Assembly: GCF_000733925.1 (NCBI RefSeq)
Contig: NZ_JPOO01000001.1
Coordinates: 744,001 to 808,000 of the forward strand
Origin: Arenibacter algicola
Lineage (GTDB): Bacteria > Bacteroidota > Bacteroidia > Flavobacteriales > Flavobacteriaceae
DNA: 64,000 nt
Reading direction: 5' to 3'
The stretch's first letter is position 1. Each line of letters opens with the position of its first letter. This document shows positions 38,089 through 46,494 of the stretch, piece by piece. The notes beneath the pieces were generated by a model. That model saw only the letters and a program-made list of their open reading frames with translations, searched no databases and was not told the origin of the DNA. Both the position numbers and the translations under genes were made by a program.

Positions 38089-38945
38089 TGAAAATCGCAC
38101 CCAAAAACAGAAAGGACAGACTGTTCACCATCGATGCTATTTGTGAGGCATTTTCTTTAAAAAGAGATGCCTATTACAAATTCCATAAACGTTATCTAGC
38201 TAAAACGGAGGTGGAACAGATCGTTGTCGGGCTCGTTAGAAAAAGTAGAAGAACGCTACCCAGGGAAGGCACTAGAAAACTGATGAAGTCGTTACAAAAC
38301 GATTTTCAAAAACAACACCTGAAAATAGGCAGGGATAGACTATTCAGTATCTTAAGAGAAAACAGGTTGCTGGTAAGAAGAAAAAAATATTCTACCAGGA
38401 CGACCAATTCACATCACCGGTTCTATAAATACAACAACATCATAAAAGACCTAAAAATCAATAGGCCCGATCAAGTATGGGCTTCCGATATTACCTATAT
38501 CAGGACCATTAACGGATTTTGTTACCTGGCGCTCATCACCGATATGTATTCAAGAAAAATAGTCGGGTACGACCTGAGTGACAGCCTGGAGCTCAATGGA
38601 AGTATCAGAGCCCTTCAAAAAGCAATTTACCAGGCCAAGGCAACCAAAGGGTTGATTCATCATTCCGACAGGGGAATACAATATTGCAGCAATGTATATA
38701 CCCAGATCCTTAAAAGAAAAAAAATGGAAATCAGCATGACGGAAGAGAATCATTGCTATGAAAATGCCATGGCTGAAAGGGTAAACGGAATCTTGAAGGA
38801 CGAATTTTATCTCGACCAGACCTTTACTAGCGTGGTCCATGCTAAAAAGGCGACCAAAAACGCAATCAAGTTGTACAACAACAAAAGATTACATTTATCT
38901 TTAGATTATAAAACACCTAATTACGTACACCAATATGCCGCTTAA
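38088..38945 (+). CDS. IS3-family transposase OrfB (DDE integrase)
   Basis: 285 residues with an HTH_21-like region (about 50-105) and an rve integrase core. The catalytic triad is visible: Asp in VWASDITYIRT, Asp in HHSDRGIQYCS, and Glu in ENAMAERVNGILKDEF. No disruption is seen. It catalyses transposition of the surrounding element. Confidence 0.95.
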   Translation: MKIAPKNRKDRLFTIDAICEAFSLKRDAYYKFHKRYLAKTEVEQIVVGLVRKSRRTLPREGTRKLMKSLQNDFQKQHLKIGRDRLFSILRENRLLVRRKKYSTRTTNSHHRFYKYNNIIKDLKINRPDQVWASDITYIRTINGFCYLALITDMYSRKIVGYDLSDSLELNGSIRALQKAIYQAKATKGLIHHSDRGIQYCSNVYTQILKRKKMEISMTEENHCYENAMAERVNGILKDEFYLDQTFTSVVHAKKATKNAIKLYNNKRLHLSLDYKTPNYVHQYAA

Positions 38946-38990
38946 ACTGAATATTAATCTGTAGCCGTATTTTAGGACGTGACAATTGTT

Positions 38991-39030
38991 TATATAACAT
39001 ATAACATATATCATATAACATATAATTATC
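38991..39030. repeat. Short AT tandem repeat next to the IS3 right end
   Basis: About four degenerate copies of ATATAACAT lie 7 bases beyond the IS3 element. The function is unknown; it may be a replication-slippage product or a bent-DNA site. Confidence 0.6.
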
Positions 39031-39169
39031 ATTATATCGGCGATTTAATTCTTGCGAGACTTCTAAAAATTTGACAAGAAATGAAGCTTTCATCAAGGAA
39101 ATTCATCATTATCACATCCCTAACATAATTATAAACCACCAATTAAATATTATATTCAATTCATAAAAT

Positions 39170-39241
39170 AAATATAAAATTGCCGTGTCCAACAGGACAT
39201 TAAATTCCCCGAAATGAGGCGGGCTTGGCAGTTTTATATTT
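39170..39241. other. Three-armed inverted-repeat structure before the TonB receptor gene
   Basis: Outer arms AAATATAAAATTGCC (39170-39184) and GGCAGTTTTATATTT (39227-39241) pair over 15 bp with one G-U. Inside are two smaller hairpins, TGTCC-AACA-GGACA (39186-39199) and CCCG...CGGG (39208-39211 and 39220-39223), so the segment can form a three-way junction as RNA or extruded DNA. It is a GC-rich island in very AT-rich sequence and lies 113 bases upstream of a separate promoter, so it need not be in the leader of the receptor gene. I do not recognise it as a known riboswitch. Confidence 0.65.
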
Positions 39242-39353
39242 TAACAGAACAAGATATTCCCCTGTGATAAAATTAATTTGACCATCAATTAATAACCAGA
39301 GTTATATTCAATAGTATAATTCAAAACTTTAGACAAATAAAAGTTAAAAATAA

Positions 39354-39384
39354 TTTGACGCTATTAATTTGGATTCTATATTTG
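39354..39384 (+). promoter_or_regulatory. Full Bacteroidota promoter for the TonB receptor gene
   Basis: TTTG (39354-39357), a 19-base spacer and TATATTTG (39377-39384) match the Bacteroidota primary sigma consensus at both elements and in spacing. The predicted leader is about 28 bases. Confidence 0.85.
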
Positions 39385-39418
39385 CTCCTTGTTTTAAATT
39401 AATCTAAATAAGAATAGA

Positions 39419-41803
39419 ATGAAAATTATGACCTGGGCCGTAGCCTTATTACTCTCTTTTTACGCGTTCCCGCAAGCTAGCATCAAAGGCAAAATTACAG
39501 ATGAAGCCAATCAACCACTTATAGGTGCAACCGTTTATATTTCCGAATTGAACAAGGGCAACATGACCGACTTAAATGGTGATTATATAATTGGAGACAT
39601 TGAGGAAGGATCATGGACGGTTATCGTGAGAATGCTTGGATATCAAACTCAATCTAAAAAAATCACTATAGCACCGAACTCCACCTGGAATTATGATTTA
39701 GTTTTACAAGAAGATCTGAACGATTTGGATGAAGTAGTGGTTTCCGCCAGCAGGCATTCCGAATATCTTTCTGAAATTCCGGCATCCGTTACCGTTGTAG
39801 GCCTTGCCAAATTGGAGGAGTTTGCTCAATCTACCTCCAACATCAGCGAAATACTGGAATTTACCGTCCCGGGTCTTGCCGCCTCTACAGGTACCTTTTC
39901 CAATTGGGGTCAAACCCTCAGAGGGCGATCACTATTGGTTATGGTCGATGGCATTCCCCAATCTACCCCATTGAGAAATGGGCAACTGGGAATAAAATCC
40001 GTAAATCCCAATGATATTAGCCGTGTAGAAGTAATCAAAGGAGCCACATCCATCTTCGGAAATGGGGGCAATGGCGGTTTTATCAATTATATCACCAAGA
40101 ATCCAGCTTCCAATAAAAAAATTGAAGGCACTACCAATATCTGGGGCTCCGCCAATTTGGCTAAAACAAATGATGCCTTAGGCTGGGGCATACATCAGTC
40201 CCTAAAGGGCAACTTGAATAGATTCAGTTACTACATCAGCGGCAGTTTGGAACAGACGGGTAATAAATACGATGCAGATGGAGTTCCCATTCTCCCTACA
40301 TATGGTTTTGACAACACCGATATTTATAGCACATTTGGAAAACTGGAATATTTACTAACAGAACAACAAAAACTTACCCTTAGTGGTAATATCTACCATT
40401 CCGCTCAAGATAGCCCCTTCATTCCGGTGGCAGCGGAGGTAGAAGTCTTTAATGAGAATGGGGATTATACGCTTGTTCCTGGTTATGGCGTAAAGGGGAC
40501 CATTGTTGGTGAAGAACCTACTGGGACGACCTTGGTCAATGGACAATTAAAATATAGTCTCAACAATATATTCCAGGGAACTACCAATTTTGAAACAGAC
40601 CTATATTATCAAAACACCGAGAACGTATTCTTCTATTCCGACAAATTCGAAAACGGTGGACAATCCGTAATAAATGCCAAAAAATATGGCATCAGACCCA
40701 ACTTCAATACCAGTTTTGGTTCATATGGCCCAACAAATATAACTTTGACCTACGGCGTAGACCTTTTAAAGGACAAAACCAATCAAGGGCTTTTGGATGG
40801 AAGGCTATGGGTTCCAAATATCGATTTGATGAGTTGGGCGCCCTACGCGCAATCTACCATAAAACTTAAGAACCAATGGGTTCTTAAAGCAGGTTTGCGA
40901 TATGACGATATGAATATGGATATCGTAGATTACAACACCCTTCCCTATTCAGCCAAAAGCGATGGCAATTTCAGTCCATCTGTAGCTGTGGAAGGTGGTA
41001 AACTTAAGTTCAACAATCTGGCCTTCAACATAGGTGCCCGGTATATAGAGCATCAGGAATTTACACCTTATATAAGTTACTCCCAAGGTTTTTCCATTGC
41101 CGACCTAGGCTCTATATTGAGGTCTGCTGTGGCCAATAACATAAATGATATACAGTTGGAACCAGCGGTTACCAATAACTATGAATTTGGCTTTATATCC
41201 AAGTTCAATAACTTTCAACTAGAGGCCGTCGGCTATTACAGCACCTCCAACTTGGGCGCAGGTGTTGTATTTGTGGATGAGATCAATTCCTTTGTACCCT
41301 CTAAACAACCACAACGAATTTATGGAGGTGAGGTATCCGTAGATTATTTTAGTTGGGACAAGAAATGGCAAATAGGAACTTCATATTCCTACGTAGAGGG
41401 CCTAACCCATAGTGTTGGTGATGAGAATAACTTAACCTATTTGGGAGGTGATGTTATAGCCGCTCCAAAATGGACCACATATATTAACTGGCAGCCCACA
41501 GAAAAATTAAACACATCGCTTAGAATGACCAATCTGGGTGATAGAAACCGATTTGATCCCTTTATCGATACTAACGATACTTGGGCCTATAGACATACAC
41601 AATTCCCTGTGAGTGGCTATACTTTACTGAACCTTTCTATGGCCTATCAATTAAAATCGAACCTATCCCTTTCATTAGGGGTCAACAATATATTGAACGA
41701 ATACTATCTACCTGCCCGATCTCAGTGGGCCGCCCCTTTAAAAACCTTTACGGGGGTTGGAGAAGGAGCCAACGCAAAACTGGGACTTAGGTACAATTTT
41801 TAA
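39419..41803 (+). CDS. TonB-dependent outer-membrane receptor, siderophore-like
   Basis: 794 residues: signal peptide (about 1-19), a CarboxypepD-like N-terminal domain (20-100; GKITDEANQPLIGATVYISE), a plug (about 110-230; EVVVSASRHSEYLSEIPASVTVV, then RVEVIKGATSIFGNGGNGGFINYITKNP) and a 22-strand barrel ending GANAKLGLRYNF with a terminal aromatic. The plug and barrel resemble siderophore receptors. A PepSY membrane protein follows 59 bases later, a pairing common in iron(III)-siderophore uptake. The substrate is inferred, not shown. It has a near-ideal promoter and lies 435 bases from the IS3 element. Confidence 0.93.
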   Translation: MKIMTWAVALLLSFYAFPQASIKGKITDEANQPLIGATVYISELNKGNMTDLNGDYIIGDIEEGSWTVIVRMLGYQTQSKKITIAPNSTWNYDLVLQEDLNDLDEVVVSASRHSEYLSEIPASVTVVGLAKLEEFAQSTSNISEILEFTVPGLAASTGTFSNWGQTLRGRSLLVMVDGIPQSTPLRNGQLGIKSVNPNDISRVEVIKGATSIFGNGGNGGFINYITKNPASNKKIEGTTNIWGSANLAKTNDALGWGIHQSLKGNLNRFSYYISGSLEQTGNKYDADGVPILPTYGFDNTDIYSTFGKLEYLLTEQQKLTLSGNIYHSAQDSPFIPVAAEVEVFNENGDYTLVPGYGVKGTIVGEEPTGTTLVNGQLKYSLNNIFQGTTNFETDLYYQNTENVFFYSDKFENGGQSVINAKKYGIRPNFNTSFGSYGPTNITLTYGVDLLKDKTNQGLLDGRLWVPNIDLMSWAPYAQSTIKLKNQWVLKAGLRYDDMNMDIVDYNTLPYSAKSDGNFSPSVAVEGGKLKFNNLAFNIGARYIEHQEFTPYISYSQGFSIADLGSILRSAVANNINDIQLEPAVTNNYEFGFISKFNNFQLEAVGYYSTSNLGAGVVFVDEINSFVPSKQPQRIYGGEVSVDYFSWDKKWQIGTSYSYVEGLTHSVGDENNLTYLGGDVIAAPKWTTYINWQPTEKLNTSLRMTNLGDRNRFDPFIDTNDTWAYRHTQFPVSGYTLLNLSMAYQLKSNLSLSLGVNNILNEYYLPARSQWAAPLKTFTGVGEGANAKLGLRYNF

Positions 41804-41862
41804 ACCATAGGCCCCATGTTCGACTATCATCATATATGGGGCCTAATTAAACAATAGCTTCT

Positions 41863-42930
41863 TTGATTACTTTTAACAGGTTTATCAGGAATTTACATCT
41901 GTGGCTGGGTCTAACATGCGGCCTAATCGCTTCTATCTCCGGGTTGACAGGTTCTCTATATATTTGGCAACCTGAACTAAGCGCTATGCTCAACCCAGAG
42001 TTATTGACCATCGAGCCTATTAAACCTTTTGATGAAAATAATCTCTACAAGACGGCTTACAATTTAGTTGAACAACATAAGGATAGTCTGACCAAAATAA
42101 ACTTGCCCTATCGGGAGCAAAAGACTATTTCCCTGGAATACACAAATGGTGAGACCAATTATTATCATCCCATTTCTGGCTCGCTTTTGGGCAAAAAATC
42201 GAGTTCCATTGAATTTTTTGAAAATTTATTGAACTTTCACCGCACCTTGGGAATTCCTAAAATTGGAAAGTATATTACTGGAAGCAGTACTCTTTTATTT
42301 TTCCTGTTATTGTTAAGTTCTGGTGCCTATTTGTGGTGGAAAACCTATAGGACTAATTTAATCAAGGGATTCAAAATAAAATGGACAGCTAAGAAAAAGA
42401 AATTAAATTATGACCTTCATAAGGCAATTGGAGCTAGCTTTTTTGTCCCACTTATGGTCATAGCCTTTACTGGTGCTTATTTTACCTATAATACCTACTA
42501 CAAAACGGCACTAAGCATATTCAATGATTCAGCAAAACCGAAGTCAGTGCAAAACGAACTTAAAATTGGAAGTCCAATTAGCCATAAAGAATATCTACTC
42601 AATCCTGATAAAGACTATGATCTTCGTACTGTCATTCTTCCCAAAAACAAACAGGAAGGATATCATTTTAGATATATTCAGGATAGATTCCAAATGGAAG
42701 GGCAAAGAAAAACCAAGGAACTGAAAATTGATCAAAAAGGATCTATTACTAGTCTGACGGATTTTCAAACAGATCCCAACAGCAACCGCATTGCAGCACA
42801 ATTCTATCCCGTTCATATAGGGGAAATTGGAGGGTTATGGGGAAGGATCCTGGTATTTATTTCTGGTCTAATTCCAATAACTCTCTTTATAACTGGTCTA
42901 AAGTTGTATCTCCTAAAAACAAAAAGGTGA
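41863..42930 (+). CDS. PepSY-associated membrane protein (putative siderophore reductase type)
   Basis: 355 residues with an N-terminal helix (FIRNLHLWLGLTCGLIASISGLTGSLYIW), two central helices (about 140-160 and 190-215) and a C-terminal helix (about 325-350), plus PepSY-like periplasmic stretches (HPISGSLLG; RIAAQFYPVHIGEIGGLWGRIL). The family includes FhuF-independent siderophore reductases of the inner membrane. The only plausible start is a TTG at 41863 (an in-frame TAA lies at 41848); it gives the usual family N-terminus. It is probably co-transcribed with the TonB receptor. Confidence 0.88.
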   Translation: MITFNRFIRNLHLWLGLTCGLIASISGLTGSLYIWQPELSAMLNPELLTIEPIKPFDENNLYKTAYNLVEQHKDSLTKINLPYREQKTISLEYTNGETNYYHPISGSLLGKKSSSIEFFENLLNFHRTLGIPKIGKYITGSSTLLFFLLLLSSGAYLWWKTYRTNLIKGFKIKWTAKKKKLNYDLHKAIGASFFVPLMVIAFTGAYFTYNTYYKTALSIFNDSAKPKSVQNELKIGSPISHKEYLLNPDKDYDLRTVILPKNKQEGYHFRYIQDRFQMEGQRKTKELKIDQKGSITSLTDFQTDPNSNRIAAQFYPVHIGEIGGLWGRILVFISGLIPITLFITGLKLYLLKTKR

Positions 42931-43395
42931 TTGAAGATACCTCGGGAGTAAATTTTTATTAATTACTTAGTCCTTTAAAATCCACTATACTTTAGTGGAC
43001 TTACAACAAAAAAAATGGACAGTTAGGTAAGAGCCATTCAGCCACCTTTTGATTATTCAATTCTATTTCGATTTCCCAGATTATCTTATTTACCAAGATA
43101 GGGTATATTCATGTTCAGTTGCACCAGTTTACTTTCTGTTGGACAAGCGACAATTCTCCTTCTGACCTAAGATGCTAGTTTGGGCTATATATTCATACTA
43201 CCCTAAAACTTTAAAAGACTGATTCAGCTACTGAATTATCCAAACAATTACCTTTTCTGCCCATTCTTTGTATTACCAATCCATTTTAACTCAAAAGAGT
43301 ATTGAGAAATTCTTCATTTGTGTCAAAAATTTACCCAATTGTTGCAACGGGGTTTTTAGTCGTTGCCTAATTTACCAGTGCCAAAATCAAAACAC
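42931..43395. other. Spacer with a short hairpin
   Basis: TCCACTA (42981-42987) pairs with TAGTGGA (42993-42999), 50 bases past the PepSY stop; a weak terminator is possible. The rest shows no supported gene. Confidence 0.45.
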
Positions 43396-43872
43396 ATGTA
43401 TCAAACTAGCCAAATTGAGAATCAAGTGGAAATTGCAAGCAAACTGCATTGGATAATCCTGAAGAATATGGAATTGGAAATTAACTATCTAAAAGTGACA
43501 AACTTTGTTGCCAGTAGGAATCTCAAGACCTACTTTCTTAAAAAAAGTAGTGATCTAAAAAAATTTACCGAATCCTTGAAATACGAGGTCTCCATCGCAT
43601 ATCCCCAGCTTTTTCCTAATGCCTTGGCAAAATACACCCTTCAGTGGTTAGATCCTGTTGCAATTCTGCAATCGACCGATGAAGCTACCATATTCGAACT
43701 ATCACTATATGGAGATAGAAAAGCGGTAAGAGAATATGAGAACCTATTGAACAAGTATTTGATACCATATGAAATTTACCATCTCATACGTAAACATAAA
43801 ATGTGGATAGAGGTAAATCTAATCAAATTTACGAAAATGGAGGATTTATATGACAGAAATACCAAATACTAG
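43396..43872 (+). CDS. Hypothetical protein
   Basis: From ATG 43396 the product is 158 residues, starting MYQTSQIENQVEIASK; a TTG 11 codons upstream also keeps the frame. Met24 (MELEINYLKVTNFVASRN) is an alternative start. It has no signal peptide or membrane helix; composition is mixed alpha/beta with a charged C-terminus (HKMWIEVNLIKFTKMEDLYD). I recognise no family. Codon pattern and length argue that it is real. Confidence 0.55.
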   Translation: MYQTSQIENQVEIASKLHWIILKNMELEINYLKVTNFVASRNLKTYFLKKSSDLKKFTESLKYEVSIAYPQLFPNALAKYTLQWLDPVAILQSTDEATIFELSLYGDRKAVREYENLLNKYLIPYEIYHLIRKHKMWIEVNLIKFTKMEDLYDRNTKY

Positions 43873-44228
43873 GATCAACTATTGCACAATTTAAAAAATT
43901 GCCACATTTAAACGCTGTCGGCTCAATAAATATAGAATTTTCACCTATAGTTCGTCTGTTACCTTATGCAATGCGTTCTATGGAACCACTTTCTTATATT
44001 CCAAGGATTTTGTTTTTCCCACTTTATACCATCACCATTAATGCCGTAAAGCTTTTTAATTTCTTATTATTATGGTTGATCTATTTTAACATAATATAAT
44101 TAAATCACCTCCAATTAGATAATTTATAGAAAAGATATCAGAAAGATTCTGTTTTTCTTTAAAAGTTGAAATCAACTTATAAAGAATAGATATATAGACA
44201 AGTTTAATATGTCCATTGAGCAGACTGT
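43873..44228. other. Intergenic, no gene seen
   Basis: A 66-codon frame (43899-44099) has no family features. The rest is AT-rich spacer. Confidence 0.45.
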
Positions 44229-44468
44229 TTAGTTGGATAATCTGCCGATTTCAATCTCAGCTGCTTTAATGAGTTTTTCAAGATGTGCTGAACGTTCCTT
44301 GTTATTAGTACGTTTCAAATAGTAATGGGAACGCTCGATCAACCTTTGGCAATAAGCGATCTGCGAATCAATCGGCAGATTTGAGATCGTATTTTCGAAA
44401 AGAAGGTCCAGATCGCTCAACGTATTGGTTGGCGTTCTTCGAATAAAATAATTGAGTATAAATTTCAA
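44229..44468 (-). CDS. Small hypothetical protein, divergent from the KdpD-like gene
   Basis: 79 residues with no ATG; the first start is TTG at 44468. The middle is a plausible amphipathic helical protein (PIDSQIAYCQRLIERSHYYLKRTNNKERSAHLEKLIKAAEIEIGRL). It is transcribed away from the kinase gene, whose start is 147 bases away. Unknown family; a truncated or chance frame is possible. Confidence 0.4.
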   Translation of the reverse strand: MKFILNYFIRRTPTNTLSDLDLLFENTISNLPIDSQIAYCQRLIERSHYYLKRTNNKERSAHLEKLIKAAEIEIGRLSN

Positions 44469-44554
44469 AACTTTTTATTCAAATAACCACAATTATCAGG
44501 CCGAAAAGTCACATGGGATATACAGAAAAATCCAAACAGCGTCTCGAACAAATG

Positions 44555-44571
44555 TTTATAAAATCTTTATA
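44555..44571 (+). promoter_or_regulatory. Putative KdpE operator before kdpD-like gene
   Basis: TTTATAAAATCTTTATA is two copies of TTTATA at an 11-base period, the helical spacing used by OmpR-family regulators. The identical 17-mer recurs at 46358-46374 before the TrkH gene. It resembles the E. coli KdpE site as I recall it (TTTATA-N5-TTTACA). It ends 10 bases before the -7 box, overlapping the -33 region, as expected of an activator site. Confidence 0.7.
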
Positions 44572-44581
44572 TCTCTTTGTT

Positions 44582-44589
44582 TATCTTTG
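44582..44589 (+). promoter_or_regulatory. Bacteroidota -7 box for the KdpDE-like operon
   Basis: TATCTTTG fits TAnnTTTG and lies 25 bases before the ATG at 44615. No TTTG -33 element is present at the normal distance, consistent with dependence on an activator bound just upstream. Confidence 0.65.
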
Positions 44590-44614
44590 AACCAAAAATT
44601 AAATAGGCGTCAAA

Positions 44615-45685
44615 ATGGCATTAAAACTGAGCAGAACGGAACAGTATGTCATAAGTGTCTCTCTTACCCTATTAGCATGCTTCGCCTCTTATCTATTCAA
44701 AGATATTATCGGGTACCGTATTGTAGCTCTTATTTTATTACTTGTAGTATCCATATCGGCTATACTGTTCGATATCTTTCCTGTTCTATTGACTGCACTT
44801 CTGAGTGCCATTATTTTAAATTTCCTCTTCATCCCCCCGACCTTTACATTCAATATAGATTCAGCAGAAGATATCCTGTTGTTTCTTATGTACTTCGTAA
44901 TTGCCTTGATCAACACAGTCTTGACTTTTAAAATCAGACAGTTTGAGAGAAAAAGAAGGGACGAGGAAGAAAAGGGGAAAACAATTGAGCTATATAATAC
45001 TCTTCTGAATTCCTTGTCTCATGAATTAAGGACCCCGATCTCGACGATCATTGGAGCAATAGATACCATTGCCGACCAGAACGCCAAATTATCCGAAATA
45101 AACAAGTTCGAACTTTATAAGGAAATAGAAATAGCTGGATATAGACTAAACAGGCAAGTGGAAAATTTATTGAGTATGAGCCGTCTGGAAGCCGGTACCA
45201 TCAAGCCATCCTATGATTGGTGGGATATCAACGAAATTGTGTTCACTGTACTTAAGGAAAATATAGCCGATGCTAGTGACCACACTATCCTCTTTGAGCC
45301 AAATGATTCATTACCATTGATAAAAATAGATGGTGGTTTTTTAGAAATGATATTGCACAACCTTGTGCACAATGCAATTCAACATACCCCAAAAAATACT
45401 ACAATTATCATCGCTGTCGACTGGTCCACAATTGAGCTTCTAATTTCGGTCTCGGACAATGGCCCCGGTTTCCCAAAAGCGCAAATGGACCTGGTATTCG
45501 ATAAGTTTTACAAATTGAACAGTACGGTTACCGGTGGAACGGGCCTGGGACTATCAATCGTTAAGGGATTTACCGAGGCGCTGAAGGGTAAAATAATTTT
45601 AAGGAACTTGAAATGTACAGGAGCATCATTTACGGTTAAAATCCCTGTAGAAATATCGGACATACATTATTTTGACAATGAATAG
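44615..45685 (+). CDS. KdpD-like sensor histidine kinase lacking the KdpD N-terminal domains
   Basis: 356 residues. Four membrane helices of the DUF4118 type fill residues 10-105 (IGYRIVALILLLVVSISAILFDIFPVLLTALLSA... as in KdpD), then HisKA with His136 (SLSHELRTPIST) and HATPase (HNLVHNAIQHTP; VSDNGPGF; GGTGLGLSIVKG). The long cytoplasmic N-terminal sensor plus USP domains of full KdpD (about 900 residues) are absent. DUF4118 membrane units sense potassium or turgor in KdpD, which fits the transporter genes downstream. The regulator gene overlaps its end by 8 bases. Confidence 0.92.
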   Translation: MALKLSRTEQYVISVSLTLLACFASYLFKDIIGYRIVALILLLVVSISAILFDIFPVLLTALLSAIILNFLFIPPTFTFNIDSAEDILLFLMYFVIALINTVLTFKIRQFERKRRDEEEKGKTIELYNTLLNSLSHELRTPISTIIGAIDTIADQNAKLSEINKFELYKEIEIAGYRLNRQVENLLSMSRLEAGTIKPSYDWWDINEIVFTVLKENIADASDHTILFEPNDSLPLIKIDGGFLEMILHNLVHNAIQHTPKNTTIIIAVDWSTIELLISVSDNGPGFPKAQMDLVFDKFYKLNSTVTGGTGLGLSIVKGFTEALKGKIILRNLKCTGASFTVKIPVEISDIHYFDNE

Positions 45686-46355
45686 AGCACAGATATTAAT
45701 AATCGATGACGAGCCCCAAATCAGAAAATTATTGCAGATCAATTTGGAGAGCAATGATTACAAGGTAATCCAGGCCGCTACAGCCAAAGAAGGGATAACG
45801 TTATCGGCAAGCTACATGCCCGATCTCATATTATTGGACATCGGCCTTCCCGATCAGAATGGTCATGGTGTGCTCAAAGAATTAAGGGAATGGTACAACA
45901 AACCTATCATAATACTTTCAGTGCAGGACAATGAGGCTGATATCATTTCCGCACTGGACAATGGGGCAACGGATTATCTGACCAAACCCTTCCGGGCAGG
46001 GGAACTATTGGCAAGGATACGCTCAGCTATACGAAGAAATCATACTAAAACCAGCGAAACGAGCCTGCACTTTGGAAACCTTGAAATCGACCTTGTTGCC
46101 AGGATACTTAAACGCGGAAAGGAAATAATTAAACTCACGCACACGGAATACAATCTATTGGCATTGTTCGCCAAAAACGAAGGAAAAGTGTTGACGCACC
46201 AATTCATGCTAAAAGAAGTTTGGGGACACGGGTATCTTACCGATACACAATATTTAAGGGTCTTCGTTGGGACACTTCGCAAAAAAATCGAAGAGGACCC
46301 GAACAATCCAAGACATATCGTTACCGAAAGTGGGGTGGGATACAGGTTCCAATAA
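45678..46355 (+). CDS. KdpE-like OmpR-family response regulator
   Basis: 225 residues from ATG 45678 (a TTG two codons earlier is also in frame). Receiver with Asp54 (LILLDIGLPDQNG) and a KPF lysine; winged-helix output (about 130-225; LTHTEYNLLALFAKNEGKVLTHQFMLKEVWGHGY, then VGTLRKKIEEDPNNPRHIVTESGVGYRF). It is closest to KdpE, and paired with the KdpD-like kinase. Probable targets are the two identical 17-bp sites at 44555 and 46358, meaning self-control and control of the TrkH/TrkA pair. Confidence 0.93.
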   Translation: MNRAQILIIDDEPQIRKLLQINLESNDYKVIQAATAKEGITLSASYMPDLILLDIGLPDQNGHGVLKELREWYNKPIIILSVQDNEADIISALDNGATDYLTKPFRAGELLARIRSAIRRNHTKTSETSLHFGNLEIDLVARILKRGKEIIKLTHTEYNLLALFAKNEGKVLTHQFMLKEVWGHGYLTDTQYLRVFVGTLRKKIEEDPNNPRHIVTESGVGYRFQ

Positions 46356-46357
46356 TC

Positions 46358-46374
46358 TTTATAAAATCTTTATA
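46358..46374 (+). promoter_or_regulatory. Putative KdpE operator before the TrkH gene
   Basis: The 17-mer TTTATAAAATCTTTATA is identical to the site before the kinase gene and begins 2 bases after the regulator stop. A candidate weak -7 box (TAATTTTC, one mismatch) is at 46390-46397, and another TTTATA lies at 46408. The TrkH ATG is 120 bases downstream. Confidence 0.7.
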
Positions 46375-46494
46375 CCATTGCCAGAACTTTAATTTTCTAT
46401 TTACGACTTTATAAGGAATTTTGTAGAACCGTCCTTATTTCTTCTGAGAGCGGACCAAAACCAATTGCTATTGAAGATCCTAGGTAATAAACAG

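Larger units (their letters stand above)
37678..38984 (+). mobile_element. IS3-family insertion sequence, apparently complete
   Basis: 1307 bp. The ends are 25-base inverted repeats with about 18 matches (left TGACCCGTCCTGAAATATG..., right in reverse TGTCACGTCCTAAAATACG...). An ATT on each side is a plausible 3-bp target duplication. Both transposase ORFs are intact, so it may be active. Confidence 0.88.

Noticed and set aside
38991..39030. Replication origin (AT-rich repeats)
   Set aside because: No DnaA boxes or plasmid replication gene nearby; simple slippage repeats next to an IS are more likely.
39170..39241. Known riboswitch (cobalamin, purine, TPP)
   Set aside because: None of the conserved boxes of these classes is visible, and the promoter of the receptor gene lies downstream of the structure.
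44452..44931. 159-codon plus-strand ORF overlapping the KdpD-like gene start
   Set aside because: It runs through the operator, promoter and the 5' end of a well-supported kinase gene in another frame; cysteine/tyrosine-rich translation is not protein-like.
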